A DNA stretch of 19,885 nt from JBFHKO01 sp041595355 (GCA_041595355.1 JBFHKO010000022.1:1-19885), one strand, 5' to 3'. Positions 1 to 8,509 are shown, counted from the first letter of the stretch. Translations and numbers: made by a program. The notes: generated by a model from the sequence alone, not told the origin.

Positions 1-1
1 C

Positions 2-607
2 ATCGCCGATCTTATCAGCTGGGGTGCCATCGGCGCCCGCACCACCGAGAGTCAGGTCCACCGCGAGATGGCGTCGGCCCTCTCCTGCCCGGTGGGCTTC
101 AAGAACGGTACCGACGGCAATGTCGGCATCGCCATCGATGCGGTGCGCGCGGCGGCCCATAGCCATATCTTCAGTTCACCGGACAAGGAGGGGCGCATGA
201 CCATCTACCGCACCGCCGGCAACCCCTACGGGCACCTGATACTGCGTGGCGGCCGGCGTCCCAACTATGACAGCGCCAGCATAGACGCCGCCTGTGCCGA
301 TCTGGCCAAGGCCGGCCTGCCCGAGCGGCTGGTGGTGGACTTCAGCCATGGCAACAGCCAGAAGGATCACCGCCGCCAGCTCGAGGTGGCCCGGGACGTG
401 TGCGATCAGCTGCGCCGGGGCCGCAGTGGCATCGCCGGGGTAATGGTGGAGAGTTTCCTGCTAGAGGGGTGCCAGGCGCTGCAGGCCGATGGGCCCTTGA
501 CCTTCGGCCAGAGCATCACCGATGCCTGTCTGGGATGGGAGCAGAGCGAGACACTGCTGGCCGACCTGGCGGATGCCAGCGCGGCACGCATCAGGGCACG
601 GGCATGA
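2..607 (+). CDS. aroH: 3-deoxy-7-phosphoheptulonate (DAHP) synthase, Trp-sensitive AroH type, 3' part
   Basis: Condenses phosphoenolpyruvate and erythrose 4-phosphate to DAHP, the first step of the shikimate pathway, in the cytoplasm. The reading frame is open from base 2 and the 5' end lies outside the window, so about 200 of roughly 350 residues are visible. The fragment contains the class I hallmark stretch WGAIGARTTESQVHRE, then CPVGFKNGTDG, ILRGG, the VDFSHGNSQKDHR block and SITDACLGWE near the C-terminus. Wording such as SPDKEGRMTIYRTAGNPYGH follows E. coli AroH (SPDKNGQMTIYQTSGNPYGH) more closely than AroG or AroF, which is why the Trp-sensitive paralogue is named. Its stop (605-607) lies inside the 3' end of the convergent btuD, a 17-bp overlap. 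The isozyme assignment is inference from residues; the enzyme family is certain. Confidence 0.93.
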   Translation: MADLISWGAIGARTTESQVHREMASALSCPVGFKNGTDGNVGIAIDAVRAAAHSHIFSSPDKEGRMTIYRTAGNPYGHLILRGGRRPNYDSASIDAACADLAKAGLPERLVVDFSHGNSQKDHRRQLEVARDVCDQLRRGRSGIAGVMVESFLLEGCQALQADGPLTFGQSITDACLGWEQSETLLADLADASAARIRARA

Positions 608-1343
608 AGATGGGGCGCCCATCCAGCGCCAGCCGGCGGGTGCGCACCTGGAACACCTGCTCGATGAGCGCCTCGTCCAGCACGGTCACCGGCCCCTGGG
701 CCACCAGCTGCCCCCCCTTGAGACAGAGCAGCCGATCGGCGTAGCAGCTGGCCAGGTTGAAATCGTGAATGGAAATGAGCACGGTCAGACCACCCCGAGC
801 CAACTCCCGCAGCAGGCTCAGCACCCGGATCTGATGGTGCCAGTCCAGCCCGGCCAACGGCTCGTCCAGCAGCAACAACCGGGCTTCGGGATTGCAATCC
901 GGCCAGATCTGCAACAGCGTCTTGGCCAGCAGCACCCGTTGCTGTTCGCCGCCGGAGAGACGGCTGAAGTCCCGCTCCAGCAGGGGGGCCAGCTCCAGCC
1001 GTGCAATCAGGCTGTCAAGGGCCTGCTGCACCGCTGCCGGGCGGGCTGCATGCGCCTGGGCACCCAACAGCAATACCTGATAACAGGGCATGGGCAGGCT
1101 TTCGCTCTGGCGCTGAGGCAGCAGAGCCCGCAGGCGGGCCGCCGAGGGCATGTCCAGCGCCGGCAGGGAAACGGTGCCCAGCCGTGCCACGCCGCGGCTG
1201 GGCAACAGGTTGGCCAGCCCCAGCAACAGGCTCGACTTGCCACTGCCGTTGGGGCCTATCAGCGCCACCACCTGCCCGGCGGCCAGCTGCAAGTCAAGTG
1301 GCCCCACCCGCCCGCTACAGCGAAAATCAATCAACTCAAGCAT
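591..1343 (-). CDS. btuD: vitamin B12 ABC importer, ATP-binding subunit
   Basis: ATPase subunit of the BtuC2D2F cobalamin importer, powering uptake across the inner membrane. The 250-residue protein shows Walker A GPNGSGKSS (about 30-38), the ABC signature LSGGEQQR (128-135), Walker B LLLLDEP (155-161) and a SIHDFN H-loop. The block LLQIWPDCNPEARLLLLDEP closely parallels E. coli BtuD (LLQITPQANPAGQLLLLDEP), which separates it from heme or siderophore importer ATPases of the same subfamily. Length matches the family (about 250). The ATG at 1343 overlaps the end of btuC by 8 bp, so translation is probably coupled. No btuF or btuB is visible in the window. The 3' end overlaps aroH on the other strand by 17 bp. 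Confidence 0.88.
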   Translation of the reverse strand: MLELIDFRCSGRVGPLDLQLAAGQVVALIGPNGSGKSSLLLGLANLLPSRGVARLGTVSLPALDMPSAARLRALLPQRQSESLPMPCYQVLLLGAQAHAARPAAVQQALDSLIARLELAPLLERDFSRLSGGEQQRVLLAKTLLQIWPDCNPEARLLLLDEPLAGLDWHHQIRVLSLLRELARGGLTVLISIHDFNLASCYADRLLCLKGGQLVAQGPVTVLDEALIEQVFQVRTRRLALDGRPIFMPVP

Positions 1344-2337
1344 GGCGACGCACCAGCAACCAGATGAACAACGGCGCCCCCAGGGTGGCCGTCAGCACCC
1401 CCACCGGCAACTCGCCGGCCGGCAACAAGGTCCGCGACAGCAGATCCGCCAGCAGCAACAGCAAGGCACCGCCCAGCGCCGCGCCCGGCAGCACGAAGTC
1501 GGGCCCCCCCCGTCCCAGCAGACGCAGCAGGTGCGGCACCACCAGACCGATAAAGCCGATCACCCCGGCCAGCGCCACGCTCATGCCGGTGAGCAGGCAG
1601 ACCGCCATCACCAGCCGGCGCCGTACCCGCGCCAGATCCAGCCCCATCAGCTGCGCCTGGTGCTCGCCCAGTTGCAGCAGGGCCAGCGAGCGGGCCTGGC
1701 TGAGCAGAAATCCCAGGGTCAGCACAAAGGGCAGCCACCAGAAACCGGGCTGGGCCTGGCCATAGGCGAGGCTGCCCATCAGCCAGAACATGATCTCGCG
1801 CAGCGACTGATCATTGGAAAAGTAGAGCAGCCAGGTGGTCAGGGCATTGCTGCCGATGCCGACGGCCACCCCCAGCAACAGCAAGCGGGCGGCATCCAGC
1901 CGCACCTGGCGGGAGAGCAGCAGCAACACCAGGGTGATCAGCAGGGCGCCGAGGAAGGCCGCCAGGGAAATGCCCCAGGCCGGCAGCCAGATGCCAAGAT
2001 GCTGGGCGACAAAAATGGTACCCACGGCGGCCAGGCTGGCGCCGCTGGAGATGCCGATGAGGCCGGGCTCGGCCACCGGATTGTGCAGCAGGATCTGCAG
2101 TACCGCGCCGCAGGTCGCCAGACCGGCGCCTATCAGTATCGCCAGCAGGGTGCGCGGCAGGCGCAGTTCCCACACCACCTGCTGCTGCAGGGGGCTCAGC
2201 CCCTGCCACCAATCTTGCAACGAAATGCCAAAGGCGCCACAGGAGAGACTGAGCAGGCTGGTCAGCAGCAGGGCAAGGGTCAACAACGCCAGCCAGGTAC
2301 GGGCTCGTCGCTGTTGCCGGCGAAGGAGTCGTTGCAT
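1336..2337 (-). CDS. btuC: vitamin B12 ABC importer, permease subunit
   Basis: Inner-membrane permease of the cobalamin importer (FecCD/BtuC family), 333 residues with the usual strongly hydrophobic multi-helix pattern. Diagnostic stretches are LRLPRTLLAILIGAGLA, NPVAEPGLIGISSGA, GVIGFIGLVVPHLLR and the C-terminal ELPVGVLTATLGAPLFIWLL, all near-copies of E. coli BtuC ([37 protein letters not shown]). The reading frame extends upstream through an ATG at 2370 to a TTG at 2424, but the ATG at 2337 is chosen because MQRLLRRQQRR aligns with the E. coli start MLTLARQQQRQ and gives the family length (about 326). No clear Shine-Dalgarno precedes it. It forms an operon with btuD. Confidence 0.88.
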   Translation of the reverse strand: MQRLLRRQQRRARTWLALLTLALLLTSLLSLSCGAFGISLQDWWQGLSPLQQQVVWELRLPRTLLAILIGAGLATCGAVLQILLHNPVAEPGLIGISSGASLAAVGTIFVAQHLGIWLPAWGISLAAFLGALLITLVLLLLSRQVRLDAARLLLLGVAVGIGSNALTTWLLYFSNDQSLREIMFWLMGSLAYGQAQPGFWWLPFVLTLGFLLSQARSLALLQLGEHQAQLMGLDLARVRRRLVMAVCLLTGMSVALAGVIGFIGLVVPHLLRLLGRGGPDFVLPGAALGGALLLLLADLLSRTLLPAGELPVGVLTATLGAPLFIWLLVRRHA

Positions 2338-2368
2338 GGGGATCCGCGGGTGGAAAATCGAGACGGGC

Positions 2369-2395
2369 ATGATAGCAGTTCGGCGCGCTCGGCAA
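2369..2395 (-). promoter_or_regulatory. candidate promoter for btuCD
   Basis: On the - strand a TATCAT -10 element (2374-2369) follows a TTGCCG-like -35 (2395-2390) with a short 15-bp spacer. The predicted start near 2362 would leave a leader of about 25 bases before the chosen btuC ATG. I saw no cobalamin riboswitch: only about 90 bases separate btuC from the upstream terminator. Confidence 0.3.
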
Positions 2396-2420
2396 AACCG
2401 GTGCCAGGGTGCACGACCGG

Positions 2421-2466
2421 GCAAAGAAACAGGCCAGCCGTTCGTCCCGGGACGAGCGGCTGGCCT
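2421..2466 (-). terminator. rho-independent terminator of the sugar-uptake operon
   Basis: A near-perfect 36-bp inverted repeat (2431-2466) has arms beginning AGGCCAGCCG and ending CGGCTGGCCT, with one G-T pair inside the 18-bp stem. Read on the - strand it is followed by GTTTCTTTG, a U-rich tail. It starts 20 bases after the stop of the ATPase gene and separates that operon from btuCD. Confidence 0.85.
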
Positions 2467-2485
2467 GGAGGCTCGCGTTACTTTA

Positions 2486-3601
2486 TCAGGCGGCCTGTTG
2501 CGACGGTTGTTGGCGCGGCATGACGGCCCGCCCCTGGCTGTCGAACAGATGGCAGTCCGCCAGCTTGAAATGGCAGCGCTGAAGGCTGTTGCGCATCAGC
2601 TGGCTGTTGCCCGGCGCACAGATGGTGAAGCCCTCTACCGGACCATAGCCAGCATAGGCGTAGGTGCTGCCGCCTAGACGCTCCACCACATCGACCGCCA
2701 CTTCTATGGCCACCTCGCCGGCCTCGGCGGTATCGCCGATGTGCTCGGGGCGGATGCCGAGGGTGAGCGTCTCGCCGGCGCGCACCATAGGCCCTGTCAC
2801 CGGCAGGGTCAGCTGCTGGCCATCCGGCAGCGACACCACCACGCGCTGCCCCTGTACGCTCTCTGCAGTCACCGGAATGAAATTCATCTTCGGCGAGCCG
2901 ATGAAACCGGCGACGAACTGGTTGACCGGCGCATGGTAGAGCTCCAGTGGCGAACCCACCTGTTCGATGCGGCCATCGCGCAGCACCACTATCTTGTCGG
3001 CCATGGTCATGGCTTCCACCTGATCGTGGGTCACGTAGATCATGGTATTGCCGATCTGCTCGTGCAGCTTGGCGATCTCCACCCGCATCTGCACCCGCAG
3101 TTCGGCATCCAGGTTGGAGAGCGGCTCGTCGAACAGGAAGACCTTGGGCTGGCGGACGATGGCCCGGCCGATGGCCACCCGCTGGCGCTGGCCACCGGAG
3201 AGCTGCTTGGGGGTGCGCTCCAGCAACCGATCCAGCTTAAGGATTTTGGCCGCATCCAGCACCCGCGCGGCGATTTCCTGCTTGTCTACCCCGGCGATCT
3301 TCAGACCGAAGCCCATGTTCTGCGCCACCGTCATGTGCGGATAGAGGGCATAGGACTGGAACACCATGCCGATGCCGCGCTCCGACGGCGAGACATCGTT
3401 GACACACTGGCCGTCGATACGGATCTCGCCGTCGCTGATCTCCTCCAACCCGGCGATGAGGCGCAGCAGGGTCGACTTGCCGCAGCCGGACGGACCGACA
3501 AAGACCACGAACTCGCCGTGGCGGATCTGCAAATCCACGCCATGGATGGTCTGAACGTCACCAAAACGCTTGGTGACCTTGCTGAGGGTTAACTGGGCCA
3601 T
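2486..3601 (-). CDS. sugar ABC importer, ATP-binding subunit (MalK/MsmK/UgpC type)
   Basis: ATPase that energises the carbohydrate importer encoded upstream. The 371-residue protein has Walker A GPSGCGKST (36-44), the Q-loop region MVFQSYALYPHMTV (79-92), signature LSGGQRQR (134-141), Walker B VFLFDEPLSNLD (154-165) and THDQVEAMTMAD with the switch histidine. From about residue 240 it carries the TOBE/regulatory domain typical of CUT1 ATPases, including GSPKMNF and GIRPEHI. The ATG at 3601 is preferred over an upstream start at 3625 because AAGGAG lies 8 bases before it. It is the last gene of the operon, 10 bases after the GH32 stop, and a strong terminator follows. Substrate cannot be read from an ATPase of this type; some serve several importers. 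Confidence 0.93.
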   Translation of the reverse strand: MAQLTLSKVTKRFGDVQTIHGVDLQIRHGEFVVFVGPSGCGKSTLLRLIAGLEEISDGEIRIDGQCVNDVSPSERGIGMVFQSYALYPHMTVAQNMGFGLKIAGVDKQEIAARVLDAAKILKLDRLLERTPKQLSGGQRQRVAIGRAIVRQPKVFLFDEPLSNLDAELRVQMRVEIAKLHEQIGNTMIYVTHDQVEAMTMADKIVVLRDGRIEQVGSPLELYHAPVNQFVAGFIGSPKMNFIPVTAESVQGQRVVVSLPDGQQLTLPVTGPMVRAGETLTLGIRPEHIGDTAEAGEVAIEVAVDVVERLGGSTYAYAGYGPVEGFTICAPGNSQLMRNSLQRCHFKLADCHLFDSQGRAVMPRQQPSQQAA

Positions 3602-3611
3602 GGGGGACTCC

Positions 3612-5144
3612 TTATCGCACTGCATTCATGGATTGGGGACGGGCCGCCAGGGCCACGCATTCACTCTGCTCAAGGCGGCACTCGCCCTGCACCAGTTGCC
3701 ACCTCACCGTCGTGACCGGCTTGGCCGCGAAGCAGCACTGGGTGTGGCTCACCATCCCGTCCTGCAGCAGCAGTTCGGTGGAGCCGTGATCCGCCACCAG
3801 CTGCAGGCTCAGCCGCTCGCCCAGCTGCCCCAGGGGGATGGCATAATCGTGCGGGAACAGCTCGTTATAGATAGGATCCTCGCTCTGGCCACTGCGGAAC
3901 GAGTGCAGGGTGACGGCGCCATCGGCACCGCGGCAGAGGCGGAACTCGGGCTGCTGATCATCGAACAGCCACAGCGCCAGCTCGCTGCCGACGGCCAGGG
4001 ACAGCTCGGCGGTCAGTTCGAAGGGATCGGCCCACTCGCCCAGACTCGCCTCCTGACCCGCGGTCAGATGGGTGGTGGACAGGCTCACCGTCTGGGCCTC
4101 CAGACGGTAAGCCTTGAGGCTATCGACGAAGCGCTGTGCCAGCCGCGGCCCGGCCGCGGTCATGTGCAGGGAAATTTCGCGCGGCAGGGTCATGGTGCTG
4201 CGGAAGCCCTCGGTAGGCAGGTTGCGGGCATACTGCCAGTTGCTCATCCAGGCAATGGCGGTACGCTCACCACGGGCCTGGGCGGGGGCATCCGACCAGG
4301 ACTGGATGGCGTAATAGTCACGGCCAAAATCCATCCACAGCACCGTTTCCGGGCTGTTCATGTTGCTGAAGGTGACACCATCGAACTGGCCGATGAAGTA
4401 CTGGGTCCCGGAGCCGGGGGCAAAACAGTCGGAGCCGATGCCCACCACCATGACCCAATACTCGTCGCCCGTTTCCACGCAGCGCAGCGGGAAGAGATCG
4501 GGACACTCCCAGGGGCCCGGGGTGTGGCGACCCTCGTGCTTGCCGAACTCGCTGGCGGCTTCCCAGTCCAGGCCATTGACGGAGCGGTAGACACCCACGC
4601 TCTGACCATGGCTCAGTACCATGATCCAGCGCTGATTGGCCTCGTGCCAGAACACCTTGGGATCGCGGAAATCGACGATGGTGGCGCTGCTCAGGATGGG
4701 GTTGCGGGCATATTTCTGCCAGTTCCGGCCACCGTCCTTGCTGTAGGCCAGGCACTGGCTCTGCACGTCCGGCTCGCCGGGAATTCCGGTCGTCCGTGAA
4801 GAGGTGAAATAGGCCAGCAGCCCCTGGTCATCATCGAACAGGCCACTGCGGTTATCCGGATCGGACACCGCGCTGCCGGAGAAGCAGGCCCCCACGGCAT
4901 CGGGCGCCAGGGCGATGGGCCAGTGCTTCCAGGTGATGAGATCCCGGCTGGTGGCATGCCCCCAGTGCATGGGCCCCCAGACTGTACTCATGGGATAGTA
5001 CTGGTAGAACATGTGGTATTCGCCCTTGTGCCAGACCAGACCGTTGGGATCGTTCAGCCAGCCGTAGGCCGGTGAGTAGTGCAGGTACGGCCGGTAGGGT
5101 TCATCCAGCTGATTGTGACGGGGCCGTTGGAAATCAGTGTTCAT
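3612..5144 (-). CDS. GH32 beta-fructosidase (sucrose / sucrose-6-phosphate hydrolase or exo-fructanase type)
   Basis: Hydrolyses terminal beta-fructofuranosides such as sucrose or short fructo-oligosaccharides. The 510-residue protein has all three GH32 catalytic motifs: WLNDPNG with nucleophile Asp32, FRDP (159-162) with the transition-state-stabilising Asp161, and ECPDLF with the acid/base Glu213. The five-bladed propeller covers roughly residues 18-330 and a C-terminal beta-sandwich the rest. There is no signal peptide, so it should act in the cytoplasm on imported sugar. It sits between the permease genes and the ATPase gene, so the importer and hydrolase are made together. Since the partner is an ABC importer rather than a PTS, free sucrose or fructo-oligosaccharide is a likelier substrate than sucrose 6-phosphate. 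A T-rich tract and GAGAG lie just upstream of the ATG in a 31-bp gap. The family is certain; the substrate is inference. Confidence 0.93.
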   Translation of the reverse strand: MNTDFQRPRHNQLDEPYRPYLHYSPAYGWLNDPNGLVWHKGEYHMFYQYYPMSTVWGPMHWGHATSRDLITWKHWPIALAPDAVGACFSGSAVSDPDNRSGLFDDDQGLLAYFTSSRTTGIPGEPDVQSQCLAYSKDGGRNWQKYARNPILSSATIVDFRDPKVFWHEANQRWIMVLSHGQSVGVYRSVNGLDWEAASEFGKHEGRHTPGPWECPDLFPLRCVETGDEYWVMVVGIGSDCFAPGSGTQYFIGQFDGVTFSNMNSPETVLWMDFGRDYYAIQSWSDAPAQARGERTAIAWMSNWQYARNLPTEGFRSTMTLPREISLHMTAAGPRLAQRFVDSLKAYRLEAQTVSLSTTHLTAGQEASLGEWADPFELTAELSLAVGSELALWLFDDQQPEFRLCRGADGAVTLHSFRSGQSEDPIYNELFPHDYAIPLGQLGERLSLQLVADHGSTELLLQDGMVSHTQCCFAAKPVTTVRWQLVQGECRLEQSECVALAARPQSMNAVR

Positions 5145-5175
5145 TGCAAAATTCTCTCTAAAAAAATTTGTGTTA

Positions 5176-6090
5176 TTAGCCTTTTACAGCACTACCCGTC
5201 ACGCTCTGGACGAACTGGCGCTGGATGATCAGGAAGAAGATGATGACCGGTAACGCCATGGAGACCGCGAAGGCCATGATATTGCCCCAGTAGGCCTGGT
5301 TGCTGCCAAAATAAGCGGACATGGCCACGGCCAGCGGACGGTATTCCACCCCGCGGGTCACCATCACCGGCCACAGGTAGCTGTTCCAGAACTCCAGAAA
5401 CTGTAGTATGGCCACGGTCGCGACGACCGGCTTGGACAGCGGCAGACCGATATGCCAGTAGGTCTTGAACAAGCTGACCCCATCCACCTTGGCGGCATCG
5501 ATCAGATCCTTGGGGATCTTGCTGAAGAACTGATAGAACAGGAACAGCGCCATGGCATTGCCGATGAACGGAAGGATCTGTACCTCGTAACTGTCGATGA
5601 TGCCCATCTTGCTCACCATCAGCAGCAGCGGCATCGCCAGGCTCTCGCCGGGAATGGCCAGCAGCGCGATGATGCAGAACAACACCACCTTGCGATAACG
5701 TCCCTTGCCCCAGGCCAGCGCGAAGGCGGCGCTGGAGTTGACCACGATGGACAGGGTCAGGGTGCTGAAGACCACTATCAGGGTGTTCAGCAGGAAGCGG
5801 CCGAATGGCTGGTTGGGATCGCCCCACACCTGGCGGTAATTCTCCAGCGAGAAGACGTGGGGTATGAACGCCTTCCAGGTCCCCATGCTGATCATGATCT
5901 GGGATTCATCGGGGTTGAGGCTGATGGTAAGCATCATCATCAGCGGCGCCAGCACGCAGAACCCCAGCAGCAAGGCGCAGCCCATGCTGACGGTCTTGGC
6001 GGTAAACAGCTGTTTCAAGGCAAATGTCCTCGGGGTCCGGGTGGCAGTCGGGTAGCCGGTGGACGGCAGAGCGTCGGTTTTCTGGTTCAT
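5176..6090 (-). CDS. sugar ABC importer, permease subunit (MalG/MsmG-like)
   Basis: Inner-membrane permease of a CUT1 carbohydrate importer, 304 residues. After a polar N-terminus of about 30 residues come six hydrophobic segments. The conserved cytoplasmic EAA loop is DAAKVDGVSLFKTYWHIGLP (about 198-217), the contact with the ATPase. The C-terminus, FLIIQRQFVQSVTGSAVKG, is typical of MalG-type proteins (QKYFVSGLTAGAVKG style). The ATG at 6090 has GGGAGG about 7 bases upstream and is preferred; an in-frame GTG at 6108 overlaps the stop of the upstream permease gene (GTGA) and is a possible coupled start. It pairs with the MalF-like permease encoded just upstream. Confidence 0.92.
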   Translation of the reverse strand: MNQKTDALPSTGYPTATRTPRTFALKQLFTAKTVSMGCALLLGFCVLAPLMMMLTISLNPDESQIMISMGTWKAFIPHVFSLENYRQVWGDPNQPFGRFLLNTLIVVFSTLTLSIVVNSSAAFALAWGKGRYRKVVLFCIIALLAIPGESLAMPLLLMVSKMGIIDSYEVQILPFIGNAMALFLFYQFFSKIPKDLIDAAKVDGVSLFKTYWHIGLPLSKPVVATVAILQFLEFWNSYLWPVMVTRGVEYRPLAVAMSAYFGSNQAYWGNIMAFAVSMALPVIIFFLIIQRQFVQSVTGSAVKG

Positions 6091-6104
6091 ATTGCTCCCT
6101 CCCT

Positions 6105-6983
6105 TCACTCGTTCTTCATCAGGAAACGTTGCAGCAGCGCCATACCGGTCACCACCAGGAAGAAGACCACCGATACTGCCGAGGCGTAACCGATTTTCTG
6201 GGCCACGAAGCCGTTTTCGTACATGTAGTGGATGATGGTATTGGTCGCCCCGTTGGGCCCGCCCTTGGTCAGAATATTGACCTGGGTGAACAGCTTCATG
6301 GCCCCAACCGTGGTGACTATGATGACGAAGATGTTGGTATTGCGCAGTCCCGGCAGGGTCACGTGCAGGAAGCGCTGCCAGGCATTGGCACCATCCAGCT
6401 GTGCCGCCTCGTAAAGCTCCCTGGGGATCTCCTGCAGTCCGGCCAGGTAGATCAACATCTGGAACGGAAAGGTCGCCCAGGCGGAGAGCAGCACTATGGC
6501 CGGCATGGCCACGTCCGCATTGCCCAGCCAGTCGATGTAGTCACCGGCCTGGGTCAGAAATTGGTAGATCTGGTTGAAAGGGCCATCGGGGATCTTGTAG
6601 AGCACCGCCCAGATGGCGACGATGACGGTGATGGGCGTCAGCAGCGGCAGCAGAGCGACACTGCGGAACAGGGAGCGAAACGGCAGCACCACACTGTTGA
6701 GCAGTATGGCCGTGCCCAGTGAGATGGCGAGCTGGAACGGCACCACCAGCAGCGCAAAGAAGAAGGTGTTGCGCACTGCCTGCCAGAAATCGGGATCGGT
6801 GAGCAAGCGTTCATAGTTGCGCCAGCCGATGAACTTGCTGGCGATAGGACCCGCGACCAGTTTTTCATTGGTGAAGGAGAGATACCCCGACATGAAAAAC
6901 GGCACGACCACGAAGAGCGTCAGCAACAGGAGTGCGGGTAGCAGCATTCCCATCTCTGGCAGTAATTCCTTGATACGGCGCAT
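6105..6983 (-). CDS. sugar ABC importer, permease subunit (MalF/MsmF-like)
   Basis: Second inner-membrane permease of the importer, 292 residues with about six membrane segments. The EAA loop is EAAQLDGANAWQRFLHVTLP (192-211). It lacks the large periplasmic P2 loop of enterobacterial MalF and so belongs to the short MsmF/AraP-like class. The ATG at 6983 has GGAG 12 bases upstream; an in-frame GTG at 7001 is an alternative that would add six residues. The stop lies 14 bases before the chosen start of the next permease gene. A stem-loop sits between this gene and the binding-protein gene upstream, so expression is probably lower than that of the binding protein. Confidence 0.92.
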   Translation of the reverse strand: MRRIKELLPEMGMLLPALLLLTLFVVVPFFMSGYLSFTNEKLVAGPIASKFIGWRNYERLLTDPDFWQAVRNTFFFALLVVPFQLAISLGTAILLNSVVLPFRSLFRSVALLPLLTPITVIVAIWAVLYKIPDGPFNQIYQFLTQAGDYIDWLGNADVAMPAIVLLSAWATFPFQMLIYLAGLQEIPRELYEAAQLDGANAWQRFLHVTLPGLRNTNIFVIIVTTVGAMKLFTQVNILTKGGPNGATNTIIHYMYENGFVAQKIGYASAVSVVFFLVVTGMALLQRFLMKNE

Positions 6984-7025
6984 GATGAATTCAGGCTCCA
7001 CGGTAGGTTGAAAGCGGACGCCCGG

Positions 7026-7046
7026 GTTACCAGGCGCCCCTGTAAC
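7026..7046 (-). other. intercistronic stem-loop between binding-protein and permease genes
   Basis: Immediately after the binding-protein stop codon, GTTACAGG and CCTGGTAAC pair (8 bp with one bulged base) around a GGCG loop. No T-run follows, so it is not a full terminator. In malEFG-type operons hairpins here stabilise the 5' message and lower permease expression; that role is inferred. Confidence 0.5.
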
Positions 7047-8312
7047 TTACTGGTTGAACGGCGGGTAGCCGTCGTTGTCCTCGATGTCTTCGTCGATAGT
7101 GCGAACCGCCTTCTGCAACTCGGCCTGCACCGGCGCGCCATCCAGGATGTTCTTCACCGCCTTGCCGAACGAAGCGGAGATGACCGGATAGGCCGGGTGA
7201 ATGGGCCGCACCACCGCGATCTTGTTGGCCTGCTCGACGAACAGGGCGCCTTCGCCGCCCGGACGATAGATCTCGGACAGGGGCACGGAGGAAGCCCGTG
7301 CCGGTATGTAACCGGTGGTGTTGGCATAGTTGGCCACCTGCTCGGTCGACAGCGCGAAGTTCAGGAAGGTGCCGACCTCCTGGGTGTGCTTGCTGCTCGA
7401 CGGTACGGCCCAGCCCCAGCCACCGTTCGGGGATACCGATTTGCCACCCAGCTTGGGTGCCGGCAGGATGACCAGATCCTTGCCCAGGCCGGATTTGTGG
7501 GCCGGCCACATCCAGTTGCCCACCCAGGCCAGGGCGGCGCTCTTGTCGCCGTAGAAGCGGTTGTCCCCGGCAGTGGCCGGCACAATCCAGCCCTTCTTGG
7601 CCCATGCTTGCAGCTCGGTCAGACCATCAATGGCCGCCTGTGAGTCCAGGGTGCCTTTGGCCTTCCAGCTCTTGCGATCGATGATGTCGGCACCGCGGGA
7701 CTGGATGAAGGGCGCAAAACCATAGGTGAACCACTCGCCGTCATAGTTGAGCTTCATGTCCAGCGGCCACTGCACGCCCTTGACCTTGGCGATTTTCTCC
7801 AGGGCATCGGCGAATTCCTTCTGATCCCAGGCATCGTTGACCCCGGTGGGAATACGTACACCCGCCTGTTGCAGGTACTGCTTGTTGCCCCACAGCACCA
7901 CCGAGGAGTCGTAGGGGCTGACCATGTACAGCTTCTGATCCGGACCATAGATCCCCTGGGCCTTCACCGACGGCAACAGGTCGGCCACGATGGCCGGATC
8001 CAGCAGTTCATCCAGCGGCTGCAGCGTCTTGGTCCAGACCAAGTTGGCCATGTTGGGACCATCCACCATGATGATGTCCGGCAGATCGCCGGAGAGGGTG
8101 GCGGCCTGAATGGCATTGTTGTAGCCGGGGATGGGCACCACATCGACCGTCAGGTTTTGATCCTTGTATTTGGCATTGAAACTCTCTTCCAACTGCTGGA
8201 AGAAGGGCTTTTCGGAGTCACCATCGATGACCCAGGCCTTGAGCTCCAGGGCTTGGGCCATCTGGGAGGACAGAGCCGCGACGACAAACACGCCAAGCAG
8301 AGATTTTTTCAT
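7047..8312 (-). CDS. periplasmic sugar-binding protein of ABC importer (family 1 extracellular solute-binding)
   Basis: Captures the substrate in the periplasm and delivers it to the two permeases. The 421-residue precursor begins MKKSLLGVFVVAALSSQMAQA, a clear Sec signal peptide with likely cleavage after Ala21. It has the MalE-like fold markers of this family: an early DIIMVDGPNMANLVW block, aromatic residues probably lining the sugar site, and the repeated WVGNWMWPAH and GGWGWAVPSSSKHTQEVGTFLNFALS patterns of family 1 binding proteins. The frame stays open upstream to 8690, but the ATG at 8312 is chosen because the signal peptide starts there and AAAGGAAG precedes it. It is the first gene of the operon. 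The ligand is not readable from sequence alone; the GH32 partner suggests sucrose or fructo-oligosaccharides. Confidence 0.92.
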   Translation of the reverse strand: MKKSLLGVFVVAALSSQMAQALELKAWVIDGDSEKPFFQQLEESFNAKYKDQNLTVDVVPIPGYNNAIQAATLSGDLPDIIMVDGPNMANLVWTKTLQPLDELLDPAIVADLLPSVKAQGIYGPDQKLYMVSPYDSSVVLWGNKQYLQQAGVRIPTGVNDAWDQKEFADALEKIAKVKGVQWPLDMKLNYDGEWFTYGFAPFIQSRGADIIDRKSWKAKGTLDSQAAIDGLTELQAWAKKGWIVPATAGDNRFYGDKSAALAWVGNWMWPAHKSGLGKDLVILPAPKLGGKSVSPNGGWGWAVPSSSKHTQEVGTFLNFALSTEQVANYANTTGYIPARASSVPLSEIYRPGGEGALFVEQANKIAVVRPIHPAYPVISASFGKAVKNILDGAPVQAELQKAVRTIDEDIEDNDGYPPFNQ

Positions 8313-8509
8313 CTTCAACGCTTCCTTTAACCGACATTCACAAGGCTGATCCGCGAACCAGCCGGCGAGTGGCGTCGGATGTGTTTCTTCCGGCGCCGCA
8401 CCGTTGCCTGAACAGCTTCGCGCTGCCCCGGCTACTGCAACCGCACAGCGACGAGGCAAGACATGAAACATCAAATGTAACGATGTAATTGATTTATTTT
8501 GCGGAGTGG

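Noticed and set aside
2338..2485. Cobalamin riboswitch before btuC
   Set aside because: The gap is mostly the upstream operon terminator, and no B12-box-like sequence was seen; too short for a full riboswitch with its own promoter.
1150..2523. A 457-codon + strand open frame
   Set aside because: It is antisense to btuC/btuD and its product is a run of Gln, Ala, Gly and Pro with no recognisable domain.
3570..4799. A 409-codon + strand open frame
   Set aside because: It lies opposite the GH32 gene, which has intact catalytic motifs.
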